Below are positions 17,905 through 26,549 of a stretch of DNA of 64,000 bases, in pieces. The notes under the pieces were generated by a model, which saw only the letters and a list, made by a program, of their open reading frames with translations, was not told the origin of the DNA and searched no databases. Both the position numbers and the translations under genes were made by a program. Origin of the DNA: an uncultured Cohaesibacter sp. (GTDB lineage Bacteria > Pseudomonadota > Alphaproteobacteria > Rhizobiales > Cohaesibacteraceae); the NCBI RefSeq assembly GCF_963676275.1, contig NZ_OY781091.1:4607001-4671000 (forward strand). Direction: 5' to 3'. Position 1 is the stretch's first letter, and each line of letters begins with the position of its first letter.

Positions 17905-18909
17905 TCAGTCTCTCCCGAGCTCGGCAAGATAAGCCTTTACGATTGGCTTAGCTTCCGGTACGCGCTCAAGATATTCCTCAAGCAATCCTTTTGCTTTTGT
18001 CTGCATCTGGGCAAACATTTCAGGCGAGATCTCGACCAGCTCCATACCATGCTGCTGCATGGTGACCACACTCTGCATATCCTTGTCGCGCGCGACATCC
18101 CAGAAGCTTGGTTCCAGACTGGTGGCAATGTCCTGAACGATTTTCTGATCTTCAGGAGAAATCTTGTTCCATGCATCCAGATTGATGGAAACGATGTTGC
18201 TGCCCCATGTATGGTTGGTCGGGTAGATATATTTCAGGAATTCCCAGAATTTGCCATCAACCCCGGAAGTCGCAGAGGTAGCCACCCCGTCGACGCGGCC
18301 AGACGCAAGCGCAGGGATCAGCTCGCCCCACGGGATCTGGACACCGGCCATGCCAATCGCCTTCATGGTATCAACCGTGGTCTTGTCAGCGCCACGGATC
18401 TTGACGCCCTGCAGCTCATCGACAGAATTCGCATCGATTTTCAGATACATATACTGTTTTGGTGATGGCACATAGAAGAGGAACTTCTGGTTATATTCGT
18501 TGGCTACCTTCTCGATTTCCGGCTTCCAGTATTTATGCAGCACGCGAAGGTCTGCCATGGACGACACCAGAAACGGAACATTTTCCAGACCGAACAAAGG
18601 CTGATCACCAATCTGCTGACTGCCAAGAACATCAGCCATGGGGACGAGACCATCGCGCACTGCACGCAGATGTTCAGGGCCCTTGAAGCCAAGCGCGCCA
18701 CCGGCATGGACCTGAATATCGACGCGGCCATCCGTCGCCTTTTTGACTTCGTCGGCGAACTTTTTGACATTTTGCGTCCCGAAGTTGGATTCGGGCATGA
18801 CCTCTGACAGGTCGAAAGTCGCTGCATGGGATGCGGGGACCGGAGTAAAGGCGGTGATGGCCAGAATGGCAACAGCACCGTAGGCTATATTCTTCAATGC
18901 CTTAAGCAT
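17905..18909 (-). CDS. dctP: TRAP transporter substrate-binding protein DctP
   Basis: A 334-residue periplasmic binding protein: signal peptide (AYGAVAILAITAFTPVPASHA), VKKFADEVKKATDGRVDIQV, then LQGVKIRGADKTTVDTMKAI with the conserved Arg that normally contacts the substrate carboxylate, and PWGELIPALASGRVDG. ATG 18909 has the site GAGGGAA. The conserved Arg region points to an organic-acid ligand. This intact copy is the comparison used to recognise the deletion in the dctP at 2434-3346. Confidence 0.93.
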   Translation of the reverse strand: MLKALKNIAYGAVAILAITAFTPVPASHAATFDLSEVMPESNFGTQNVKKFADEVKKATDGRVDIQVHAGGALGFKGPEHLRAVRDGLVPMADVLGSQQIGDQPLFGLENVPFLVSSMADLRVLHKYWKPEIEKVANEYNQKFLFYVPSPKQYMYLKIDANSVDELQGVKIRGADKTTVDTMKAIGMAGVQIPWGELIPALASGRVDGVATSATSGVDGKFWEFLKYIYPTNHTWGSNIVSINLDAWNKISPEDQKIVQDIATSLEPSFWDVARDKDMQSVVTMQQHGMELVEISPEMFAQMQTKAKGLLEEYLERVPEAKPIVKAYLAELGRD

Positions 18910-19025
18910 ATTAGTTCCCTCATATTTATGGTGATTGAATGCGGTTTTATTTCCCGTCATTATGGCTCCTCCTGCTTTCTTTCCTCCACGATCCCGGAAC
19001 AGGATTGCCCCGGGACCAAACCACG

Positions 19026-19772
19026 TTACTTCGCGGTGTAACGTTCGAATCTCAGGCCTCCTTCAACCTGAAAAGTCGAAAAAACCTCGATATAGCTCAC
19101 ATTCACATGAGACGGAGCAGCAACCGCATTCGCCACGGCTTCTGAAATATCCTCTGGCTGCAAAATCTCATACCCGTCGACAAAATCTTTTTGTGTCTTT
19201 TCGGGATTGCCGTGAACCTTGCCGAAAATCTCGGTTGCCACGCGAGCCGGGCAAAGCTCGGTAATCCGGATGCGTTTTCCATAGACATCGTGACGCAAAT
19301 TATTGGTCAGAGCCCGGACACCGGCCTTGGTGGCGTGATAGATGGTGTTGCTTGGAAAAGAATAGGCTGCGGCGATCGATGTGGTATTGATGATATGACC
19401 ACGATCACGCTCCATCATTCCCGGCAGGGCGGCTGCGATACCATGCAGAACAGCTCTGAAATTGATGTCGACCTGAGCGTCGATCTGGCTTGCGTCAATG
19501 GTGTGAATGCTGCCAGCATGGTCGATACCGGCATTGTTGACCATGACGTCAACGTCAAGGGAGGCAACCAGTTCACGATAGGCTGCGGTATCGGAAATAT
19601 CGATGGCATGGGCCGTGCAGCCACACCGGTCAGCCAGCTCATCCAGCTTCTGTTTGTTGCGGCCAACAGCATGTACGGTCAGCCCCTCTCTGGCGAACCG
19701 CTCTGCAATAGCCCCGCCGATGCCGCCAGAAGCACCGGTAACAAGGGCAACCTTATAATCTGAAAATGCCAT
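19026..19772 (-). CDS. Short-chain dehydrogenase/reductase (SDR)
   Basis: A 248-residue classical SDR. Cofactor motif TGASGGIGGAIAERF at about residue 12, NNAGID near 86, catalytic Ser in TTSIAAAYSF and Tyr-x-x-x-Lys in YHATKAG. It interconverts a hydroxyl and a keto group with NAD(P). It is the first gene of the leftward TRAP operon, opposite a LysR gene. SDRs of this type (serine/3-hydroxy-acid dehydrogenase-like, YdfG-type) often act on 3-hydroxy acids or hydroxy-amino acids. Confidence 0.88.
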   Translation of the reverse strand: MAFSDYKVALVTGASGGIGGAIAERFAREGLTVHAVGRNKQKLDELADRCGCTAHAIDISDTAAYRELVASLDVDVMVNNAGIDHAGSIHTIDASQIDAQVDINFRAVLHGIAAALPGMMERDRGHIINTTSIAAAYSFPSNTIYHATKAGVRALTNNLRHDVYGKRIRITELCPARVATEIFGKVHGNPEKTQKDFVDGYEILQPEDISEAVANAVAAPSHVNVSYIEVFSTFQVEGGLRFERYTAK

Positions 19773-19994
19773 TATGACCTCATACAAAACTAGTGTTTTT
19801 CGAGATCGTAGTTCGGGCAATGGCATGTGAAAAAGAATATTTCATTCTACCCATAAAAGATTCGGATATATTTCATTTTCGATCGGGAGGTGTATGCTTG
19901 CTGCGAAGCGGCAGATCGGTTCGTTTCATGCCGCTGAAGCCACAACTAGACTTCATGTTGTTGCAGGTAACGTTTTTCGTCGGGAAGGTAATCA

Positions 19995-20933
19995 ATGGAT
20001 ACCAAAAGGCTGAGCTATTTCATCAAGATTATCGACAAGGGCAGCCTGACCCGTGCCGCAGATGCCCTCAACATAGCTCAACCCGCCCTCAGCCAGCATC
20101 TGATCGGCCTTGAGGCCCATTTCAAGCAGCAACTGGTCATACGCAGCCGTCATGGGGTGACCCCGACGGAAGCTGGCAACGCCCTTTACCGACATGCCCA
20201 GATCATTCTCAAGCAGCTCGATTTCATGAATGCCGACGTCTGCGCGGCGGCGAAAATCATTTCCGGCAGCGTCTCCGTGGGCCTTGCGCCCTATAGCACG
20301 ACCTCAACCCTTTCCCTCTCCCTCCTCAAGGAGGTAAAGCGGAAATATCCCGAGATCACGCTTCACATAAACGACAATTTCGGCAGCATTTTCAGCGAAC
20401 TGGTCATGAACGGCCGCATGGATCTGGCGCTCATCTATGACCCGGGCATGATGCGCGGTGTGAATTTTCAACAGGTGGCGGTGGAAGAGCTCTTCCTGAT
20501 TTCGCACCGATCCTTGCTCAATGCAAAAGACGGAGCCACCGAAATCTCCTTCAAGTCCATCGAGAATATTCCCCTGCTGCTGCCCAGCAAGATCCATCTG
20601 TTGCGCAGTCTGGTGGACAATGCCTTCGAGAAAGTTCAGGTGACACCCAATATCGTGGCCGAAATCGAATCCATGGAAACGCTGGGCATGGCCATTTCCG
20701 AGGGCATGGGATCGACGATCCTGCCATGGTCGGCCGCCAGCCGCATGTCCGATTTCAAACAGCTGATTCTGCTGCCGCTCAAGGAACCCAAGATCGAGGC
20801 ATCTATCTCCATATGCGTCTCGGATTCCATCCCGCTCTCTGAGCCGGCCATGGCTGTGCATGACATCCTGTTCAAGCTTGTGCGGGAGCTGATCGCCTCC
20901 AATCAATGGCCCGGCGTCCGCCCGCCTCAATGA
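19995..20933 (+). CDS. LysR family transcriptional regulator (Nac-like)
   Basis: A 312-residue LysR protein: MDTKRLSYFIKIIDKGSLTR, helix-turn-helix AADALNIAQPALSQHLIGLE, then the effector domain. The start of this type (RLSYFIKIIDKGSLTRAA) is shared with nitrogen-assimilation-control-like LysR proteins. The ribosome site GGGAAGG supports ATG 19995. It sits between the divergent SDR-TRAP operon and the co-oriented RraA-biotin-Pxp genes, and is the natural candidate to control both. Confidence 0.9.
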   Translation: MDTKRLSYFIKIIDKGSLTRAADALNIAQPALSQHLIGLEAHFKQQLVIRSRHGVTPTEAGNALYRHAQIILKQLDFMNADVCAAAKIISGSVSVGLAPYSTTSTLSLSLLKEVKRKYPEITLHINDNFGSIFSELVMNGRMDLALIYDPGMMRGVNFQQVAVEELFLISHRSLLNAKDGATEISFKSIENIPLLLPSKIHLLRSLVDNAFEKVQVTPNIVAEIESMETLGMAISEGMGSTILPWSAASRMSDFKQLILLPLKEPKIEASISICVSDSIPLSEPAMAVHDILFKLVRELIASNQWPGVRPPQ

Positions 20934-21038
20934 GTTCCATAAGGCGAATTGATCACCCCATTTTCTATTAATGTTGGTCGCGGGGTGATGTTTGGACCTA
21001 CCCTTTCCTTGAGATTTTTCAAAGGAAAGGACATCCGA

Positions 21039-21713
21039 ATGGTCCATGTGATTCAGAATATCAAGCGCCCTGATCCTGCCGACATCAAGGCAATCGCGCA
21101 ATTCACGCCAGCCACCCTGCATGAAGCGCAGGGGCGCAAGGGCGCTTTGTCTTCATACATCAAGCCGATCTATCATGGCATGACCGTATGCGGTCCGGCG
21201 ATCACCATCAAATCCCATCCCGGCGACAATATGATGCTGCAACTGGCCATCTCCATTGCCAAGCCCGGTGACGTGCTGGTCTTTGCCACCGATGGCTCCA
21301 GCGAGCAGGGCTGCTTTGGCGAGGTTCTGGGAACATGGTGTCAGGCCCGCGGCATTGCCGGTCTGGTAACCGATAGCGGTGTCAGAGACGGACCGGCCCT
21401 CCACAAGAATGGTTTCTCGGTCTTCAGCCCGGGTCTTTGCATCAAAGGCACCGTCAAGGAAACGCTGGGTTCCGTCAACAAACCGGTCTCCTTTGCTGGA
21501 GAAATCATCAATCCGGGCGACATCATCGTTGGGGATGATGACGGTCTCGTCGTCGTCCGCCCCGAAGATGCCCAGTGGGTTGCCAGGGAATCCCGCGCCA
21601 GAGATGACGCCGAGGCAAAATTGATGGAACAGCTCAAGAAAGGCACCAACCTGCTTGAGGCCGTCGGCATGGACAAGCGCGCGTTGGACAAAGGCTGCAG
21701 CTTCGAGAGCTGA
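21039..21713 (+). CDS. RraA family protein (4-hydroxy-2-oxoglutarate/4-carboxy-4-hydroxy-2-oxoadipate aldolase type)
   Basis: A 224-residue RraA-fold protein. GDVLVFATDGSSEQGCFGEV, the Arg/Asp motif VTDSGVRDGPAL, and INPGDIIVGDDDGLVVV are present; the D-G-D/Arg set is what HMG/CHA aldolases use with a divalent metal. Those class II aldolases split 4-hydroxy-2-oxo acids into pyruvate plus a 2-oxo acid. ATG 21039 follows AAAGGACA; an upstream ATG would add 30 unrelated residues. It opens the biotin-Pxp operon, 18 bp before the biotin carrier gene. Confidence 0.85.
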   Translation: MVHVIQNIKRPDPADIKAIAQFTPATLHEAQGRKGALSSYIKPIYHGMTVCGPAITIKSHPGDNMMLQLAISIAKPGDVLVFATDGSSEQGCFGEVLGTWCQARGIAGLVTDSGVRDGPALHKNGFSVFSPGLCIKGTVKETLGSVNKPVSFAGEIINPGDIIVGDDDGLVVVRPEDAQWVARESRARDDAEAKLMEQLKKGTNLLEAVGMDKRALDKGCSFES

Positions 21714-21730
21714 TCCTCCCGAAAAAGGCC

Positions 21731-22201
21731 ATGCAAGAAAGCCCCCCGATGATGAATCTGGAACGACTGAAACGCCTCATTGATCTGGCGTCAGACCCTC
21801 AAGTCGCTGAACTGGAGGTAAAACAGGGTGATTTCCATTTGAAAATCACTCCGGACCAGACAGCAAGGACACGCCCCTCAAGCTCAACCTCTGGGGCAAC
21901 AGTCGATCTGTATCATGACCCGGATGATGCACACCTCCCCCTCCGGGTGCATGCGGAATCCGAAACTGTCATCCAGTCGCCCTTGTATGGCCTTTTTCAC
22001 GCCTCGGCCGCGCCGGATCAGCCAGCCTTTGTCGCGCTGGCCTCGAAAGTCAGCAAGGGCGACACCCTTGGCATGGTCGAATCCATGAAGATGCTGCATC
22101 CGGTCACCGCCCCCCATGATGGCACCATCACGCAAATCCTGATTGGAGACGAAGCAGATGTCGTTGCCAATCAACCTCTCTTCGCATTGAGCCCGGCATG
22201 A
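21731..22201 (+). CDS. accB: Biotin carboxyl carrier protein (AccB-like)
   Basis: A 156-residue BCCP. The N-terminal part (LERLKRLIDLASDPQVAELE) matches the AccB oligomerisation segment, and the C-terminal biotinyl domain carries GMVESMKMLHP, with the biotin-accepting Lys at about residue 120. It overlaps accC by 4 nt (ATGA). Because PxpB/PxpC genes follow rather than accA/accD, it likely serves a dedicated carboxylase and not fatty-acid synthesis. Confidence 0.88.
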   Translation: MQESPPMMNLERLKRLIDLASDPQVAELEVKQGDFHLKITPDQTARTRPSSSTSGATVDLYHDPDDAHLPLRVHAESETVIQSPLYGLFHASAAPDQPAFVALASKVSKGDTLGMVESMKMLHPVTAPHDGTITQILIGDEADVVANQPLFALSPA

Positions 22202-23544
22202 AATTTTCACGCATCCTCATCGCCAACAGAGGCGAAATCGCAGTGCGGATCATCCGGGCCTGCCAATCCATGGGCATCACGGCGATCATCGCCCACTCAC
22301 AGGCCGATAGCGCGGCAGCCTATGTCAGGCTTGCCGATGAAGCGGTCTGCATTGGTCCCTCGGCGGCATCCAAAAGCTATCTGAACATCCCGGCGCTGCT
22401 GTTCGCCGCAGAAAGCTGCAAGGCCGACGCCATTCATCCCGGCTATGGCTTCCTGTCGGAAAGCGCCGACTTTGCCCAACAGGTCGAAGAAGCTGGCTTT
22501 GTCTTCATTGGCCCCTCGCCGCACGCAATCAGAACCATGGGCGACAAGATCCGCGCCAAACAATCCATGCAGGAGGCCGGCATTCCGTGCATTCCCGGAT
22601 CCAGCGGCAGCCTGCCGGACGATTTCAGCCAGATCAGCTCCATTGCCGAGGAGATCGGCTATCCGGTCATGATCAAGGCAGTATCAGGAGGCGGCGGACG
22701 CGGCATGCGCGTCGTCACCGACCCGGCAGAATTGAAAGCGTCCATCACGCTGACACGTGAAGAAGCCCGCAGCGCCTTTGGCAATCCGACGCTTTACATG
22801 GAGCGCTATCTGCAACGCCCCCGCCATGTGGAAATTCAGCTTCTGTGTGATGGCCATGGCAATGCCTTCTGGGTCGGCGATCGCGACTGCTCCCTGCAAC
22901 GCAGGAACCAGAAGGTGATTGAAGAATCCCCGGCCATGGCAATCGATCGCAACCAGATAGCCGCAATCGGTGAACTGTGTGTCACCGCCTGCCAGCGCAT
23001 CGGATATCGGGGTGTCGGCACGTTCGAATTCCTCTATGAAGACGGCCACTTCTTCTTTGTCGAGATGAATACCCGCCTTCAGGTGGAGCATCCGGTCACG
23101 GAACTGACCTCCGGCCTTGACCTCGTCCAGCAACAGATCCGTATCGCAGAGGGCGAGCCCCTCAGGCTCAAGCAGCAAAAGGATCCCGTGCATGGCCACG
23201 CCATCGAATGTCGCCTGAATGCGGAAGATCCGGAAAGCTTTGCCCCCTGCCCGGGAACAATCTCCCTGTGGCAGACCCCCGACTATAACTGGCTTCGAAT
23301 CGATACGCATATCCATTCCGGCCATGTCGTCTCCCCCTATTACGACTCTCTCATCGCCAAGATCATCACCTATGGCTCTGACAGAGAGCAGGCACTCGCC
23401 CGAATGGAGAAAGCCCTATCAGAGATCGTGATTGAAGGTGTGAAGACCAATCTTCCCCTCCTTCTGGATCTGCTGAAAGATCCCGCCATTCAACAGGGCG
23501 CTGTCGATATTCACTTCATCCAAAACAGGTCATTTGAAACATGA
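22198..23544 (+). CDS. accC: Biotin carboxylase (AccC-like)
   Basis: A 448-residue ATP-grasp biotin carboxylase of standard length. N-terminal FSRILIANRGEIAVRIIRAC, ATP loop VSGGGGRGMRVV near residue 163, and the catalytic EMNTRLQVEHPVTE are all present. It carboxylates biotin on the neighbouring carrier with ATP and bicarbonate. Start and stop codons overlap with both neighbours by 4 nt, indicating tight coupling in the operon accB-accC-pxpB-pxpC. Confidence 0.92.
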   Translation: MKFSRILIANRGEIAVRIIRACQSMGITAIIAHSQADSAAAYVRLADEAVCIGPSAASKSYLNIPALLFAAESCKADAIHPGYGFLSESADFAQQVEEAGFVFIGPSPHAIRTMGDKIRAKQSMQEAGIPCIPGSSGSLPDDFSQISSIAEEIGYPVMIKAVSGGGGRGMRVVTDPAELKASITLTREEARSAFGNPTLYMERYLQRPRHVEIQLLCDGHGNAFWVGDRDCSLQRRNQKVIEESPAMAIDRNQIAAIGELCVTACQRIGYRGVGTFEFLYEDGHFFFVEMNTRLQVEHPVTELTSGLDLVQQQIRIAEGEPLRLKQQKDPVHGHAIECRLNAEDPESFAPCPGTISLWQTPDYNWLRIDTHIHSGHVVSPYYDSLIAKIITYGSDREQALARMEKALSEIVIEGVKTNLPLLLDLLKDPAIQQGAVDIHFIQNRSFET

Positions 23545-24227
23545 GCATACGCTTCTCTGCTTTCAGCAAGTCGAAAGACCAAGCCAATATCAGCCTATTG
23601 GGCACCACAGCAATGCTGTTTGAAGCCCCCGGCGCCTTCGATCTCCTCACCCAAAAGCGCATTTGGGCGCTGGCCAATGAAGCGCAGGGCTGGGAAGGCA
23701 TCAAGGAAGCCATTCCAGGCATGACAAACATGATGCTGACATTCCGCTCCCCATGTGAAGATCCCTCCGCGCTGAAAGAGCGCCTGCTCGCGGCTTGGGA
23801 AAAGGCGACAGACTGGAAAATCGAAGGCAAGACCATCGAAATTCCGGTGGTCTATGGCGGTGAGCTTGGCCCCCATCTGCATGACGCAGCCAAGCTGACC
23901 AACATGTCCGTCGACGAACTGGTGAACCTGCATGCAAACAGGGACTATTCGGTCTTTGCGCTAGGCGCCCATCCCGGTCTTGGCTATCTGGGCATCACCG
24001 ACGAGCGCATCTGGGTCCCCAGACGCGAAGTTCCCGTCCTCAGCATTCCGGCAGGCTCCGTCTCGATTGGCGGCATGCAGACCGCCGTATCCGCCTCCCC
24101 CGGAGCCAGCGGATGGCACACGCTGGGCCACACCGATGTGGAATTCTTCTTCCCGCAGAAGGAAAAGCCCACCCTCCTGTCCCCCGGTGACACCGTCCGT
24201 TTCAGAGTTGAAAGGATCATCCCATGA
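23541..24227 (+). CDS. pxpB: 5-oxoprolinase subunit B (KipI/AHS1 family)
   Basis: A 228-residue AHS1-domain protein. Typical sequence is GELGPHLHDAAKLTNMSVDE, LGAHPGLGYLGITDER and GSVSIGGMQTAVSASPGASG. In E. coli PxpB works with PxpA and PxpC as ATP-dependent 5-oxoprolinase; the AHS1/AHS2 pair is also the carboxyltransferase half of urea carboxylase. Gene starts and ends overlap accC and pxpC by 4 nt. Confidence 0.88.
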   Translation: MSIRFSAFSKSKDQANISLLGTTAMLFEAPGAFDLLTQKRIWALANEAQGWEGIKEAIPGMTNMMLTFRSPCEDPSALKERLLAAWEKATDWKIEGKTIEIPVVYGGELGPHLHDAAKLTNMSVDELVNLHANRDYSVFALGAHPGLGYLGITDERIWVPRREVPVLSIPAGSVSIGGMQTAVSASPGASGWHTLGHTDVEFFFPQKEKPTLLSPGDTVRFRVERIIP

Positions 24228-25225
24228 TCAGAATTTCCTATACCATCGGATTGTCGACCATTCAGGATCTGGGCCGCGACGAAAATTACCGCCACGGTGT
24301 CAGCATTGGCGGCGCTATGGATCGCCTCGCCCTGCAAATGGGCAATGCCCTGCTAGGAAATGACAAGTCGGCGGCAGCCATTGAAGTGACCCTCTTTCCC
24401 ATCAAGTTCGAAATTCTCTCCAGCGTCAACATCGCCGTAACAGGCGCTGATTGCGCGATTGAACTGGATGGCAAACAGATCAATCCCAATTGGGCCTTCT
24501 ATGCCGAAAAGGGACAGACCCTTTCACTCAGCAAGCTCAATTCTGGCTCCTTTGCCTATGTGCATCTGGCTGGCGGCATCGATGTGCCGCAAGTGCTCGG
24601 CTCCCGCAGCACCTATCTGCGCTGTGCGTTCGGCGGACTTGACGGCCGCATGTTGCAAAATGGAGATGTCATCAAATCTTTGCCCGAGGCGGATCCCTTC
24701 CCGCCCATTGCGCCGGGCGGGTTTGGTGCCATACCGCCCATGCTGGCCCTGCCGCAGCCGCCACACGCCACCGCCGACACAGGCCAGGCCATGACGATGC
24801 TGCGCTATCTGCCCGCCGCCGAGCATGATTATTTTGACAAGGCCTCGCTGGATGCCCTTGTTCTGGCACCATGGCAAATCACCCCCCAGAGCAGCAGGGC
24901 GGGCTACCGACTGGCAGGTCCCAATCTTGCGATGACGGAAAAGCTGGAAATGCGGTCACACGGCATTGTGCCCGGCGTCATTCAGGTTCCCCCCGGAGGC
25001 GCACCAATCATTCAGACCGCCGATTCGCAAACCTCGGGTGGTTATCCGAAAATCGGGACTGTCATCGAGGCGGACATGTGGCGTTTGGCCCAGACCCGTA
25101 TCGGCAATCAGATCTGCTTGCAGAAAACCACCTATGAAGAGGCACTGGCCGCCTTCAGGCAGATGCACGCCTTCATAGACAAGGTACGCGCCCTATCGAA
25201 GGCCTACCGGGACTTTTTGAAATGA
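24224..25225 (+). CDS. pxpC: 5-oxoprolinase subunit C (KipA/AHS2 family, biotin-dependent carboxyltransferase domain)
   Basis: A 333-residue AHS2-domain protein: TIQDLGRDENYRHGVSIGGA, MDRLALQMGNALLGND, VHLAGGIDVPQVLGSRSTYL and SHGIVPGVIQVPPGGAPII. The family shares its fold with the carboxyltransferase part of urea carboxylase. Physical coupling to accB and accC (4-nt overlaps) suggests a true biotin-dependent reaction. Substrate is not known. Confidence 0.88.
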   Translation: MIRISYTIGLSTIQDLGRDENYRHGVSIGGAMDRLALQMGNALLGNDKSAAAIEVTLFPIKFEILSSVNIAVTGADCAIELDGKQINPNWAFYAEKGQTLSLSKLNSGSFAYVHLAGGIDVPQVLGSRSTYLRCAFGGLDGRMLQNGDVIKSLPEADPFPPIAPGGFGAIPPMLALPQPPHATADTGQAMTMLRYLPAAEHDYFDKASLDALVLAPWQITPQSSRAGYRLAGPNLAMTEKLEMRSHGIVPGVIQVPPGGAPIIQTADSQTSGGYPKIGTVIEADMWRLAQTRIGNQICLQKTTYEEALAAFRQMHAFIDKVRALSKAYRDFLK

Positions 25226-25650
25226 GCAAAGCCGTTTCTGCCAATGCAGTTTCCGAGGACGAAATCGAACAGATCATCGCGTTTGCCAAAGAAGGCAATC
25301 TGCTGGAACTGAGCATCCGTGAAGAAGAGGCTTATGTCAGGGTCGTCCTGCTTCCAAAGGCTGAAGCCAGCAGAAACGCACCCGACGGGGCCAGCCGAGC
25401 CAGCGAACAGATGGAAGTCACGGCCAGCCTTGCTGCGCAATATCTGCCGCAACATCCCTTTCGTCCCAATGGCCGGGTGAAGGTCGGCCAGAGCGTGCGC
25501 AAGGGCGCCCCGGTCGGCTACTTGCTCAGTGGCCCCCTGCTAACGCCCCTGCTCGCTCCCTGCAATGGCAGGATTGCCGATCTGCGGGTCGAACCGAACC
25601 GGCAAGTCGACTATGGCACGGCCATTCTGTCCATTTCGCATGAGGAATGA
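25222..25650 (+). CDS. Biotinyl/lipoyl-domain protein lacking the biotin-accepting lysine
   Basis: A 142-residue AccB-like protein. The N-terminal part (SEDEIEQIIAFAKEGNLLEL) resembles BCCP and the C-terminal half has the biotinyl-domain pattern (VKVGQSVRKGAPVGYLLSGP, then LLAPCNGRIADLRVEPNRQV). Where the first carrier reads GMVESMKMLHPVTAP, this reads GYLLSGPLLTPLLAP, so the Lys and both flanking Met are gone. It overlaps pxpC by 4 nt, so it is probably expressed and may be structural. A decayed duplicate is the alternative. Confidence 0.75.
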   Translation: MSKAVSANAVSEDEIEQIIAFAKEGNLLELSIREEEAYVRVVLLPKAEASRNAPDGASRASEQMEVTASLAAQYLPQHPFRPNGRVKVGQSVRKGAPVGYLLSGPLLTPLLAPCNGRIADLRVEPNRQVDYGTAILSISHEE

Positions 25651-25721
25651 AGCAGCCGGAGCCGCCCCGCAGCCACAAGGCAAGTGCGAGGCTCCATACT
25701 GCAAAGGAAAAGGATATTGAG

Positions 25722-26489
25722 ATGAAAATCGATTTGAACTCGGATCTGGGAGAAGGTTTTGGTCCCTACAAGCTTGGTGATGATCAGGCTCTGCTCAAGA
25801 TCGTAACATCGGCCAACATTGCCTGCGGCTATCATGCCGGTGATGCTGTCATCATGGACCAGACGGTGCGCGCCGCCAAGGCAAGCAAGGCGGATATCGG
25901 TGCCCATGTCGGCTTTCCCGACCGGCTCGGTTTTGGCCGTCATCCCATGCATATGGAGCTGCGCGAACTGGAAAAGCATGTCATCTATCAACTGGGCGCA
26001 CTCTACGGTATTGCCACCGCAGCGGACCACAAGATGACCCACATGAATTTCCACGGAGCTCTCGGCAATATGGCATTTGTCGATAGGGAGCTGGCGGAAA
26101 TGCTGGTCAATGCCGTTTATTCCTTCGACGAGGATCTCATCCTGCTTTGTCTGGCGAACACCGAATTTTCCAAGGCGGCGGAAAAGAAGGGCTTCAGGAC
26201 AGCCAATGTCTTTCTGGCAGACCGCGCCTATGACGACAACGGCATTCTGGTGAAACGGGGGCTGCCCGGTGCGGTAATCAAGGAACCTGAAGCGGTAACC
26301 GAACGCGTCCGGCAATTTCTCAATGATGGCTCCATCATCAGCATCAACGGCAAACGCCTCTCAACGCCAATCCATACCATTCTTGTTCATGGCGACACGC
26401 CCGGCTCTGTCACTCTGGCTCGCAACATCCGCAATCTGATCCAGCATGAAGGGCATGAGCTGACACCCTTATCAAGAATGCTGGCCTGA
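25722..26489 (+). CDS. pxpA: 5-oxoprolinase subunit A (LamB/YcsF family)
   Basis: A 255-residue LamB/YcsF protein: KIDLNSDLGEGFGPYKLGDD, SANIACGYHAGD, GAHVGFPDRLGFGRH and FLADRAYDDNG. This is the standard length. The family opens the ring of 5-oxoproline with ATP after activation by PxpBC. ATG 25722 has AAAAGGA upstream; the longer frame overlapping the preceding stop is unlikely. It ends the operon that begins with the RraA gene. Confidence 0.9.
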   Translation: MKIDLNSDLGEGFGPYKLGDDQALLKIVTSANIACGYHAGDAVIMDQTVRAAKASKADIGAHVGFPDRLGFGRHPMHMELRELEKHVIYQLGALYGIATAADHKMTHMNFHGALGNMAFVDRELAEMLVNAVYSFDEDLILLCLANTEFSKAAEKKGFRTANVFLADRAYDDNGILVKRGLPGAVIKEPEAVTERVRQFLNDGSIISINGKRLSTPIHTILVHGDTPGSVTLARNIRNLIQHEGHELTPLSRMLA

Positions 26490-26499
26490 TCTCCGGGTG

Positions 26500-26537
26500 G
26501 CTTTCGTGCAGAGGCCCTTGGTGCTCTGCGCGAAAGC
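26500..26537. terminator. Long hairpin between convergent pxpA and the LacI-type regulator
   Basis: GCTTTCGTGCAGAG (26500-26513) pairs with CTCTGCGCGAAAGC (26524-26537) through 14 bp with one G-U pair. There is no T run on either side, so termination is likely but not certain. Confidence 0.5.
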
Positions 26538-26549
26538 TGGAACAGGCCA

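Noticed and set aside
21731-23544. accB-accC as the acetyl-CoA carboxylase of fatty-acid synthesis
   Set aside because: They are translationally coupled to pxpB/pxpC and not to accA/accD, and lie in a regulated catabolic cluster; a dedicated carboxylase is more likely, though dual use cannot be excluded.
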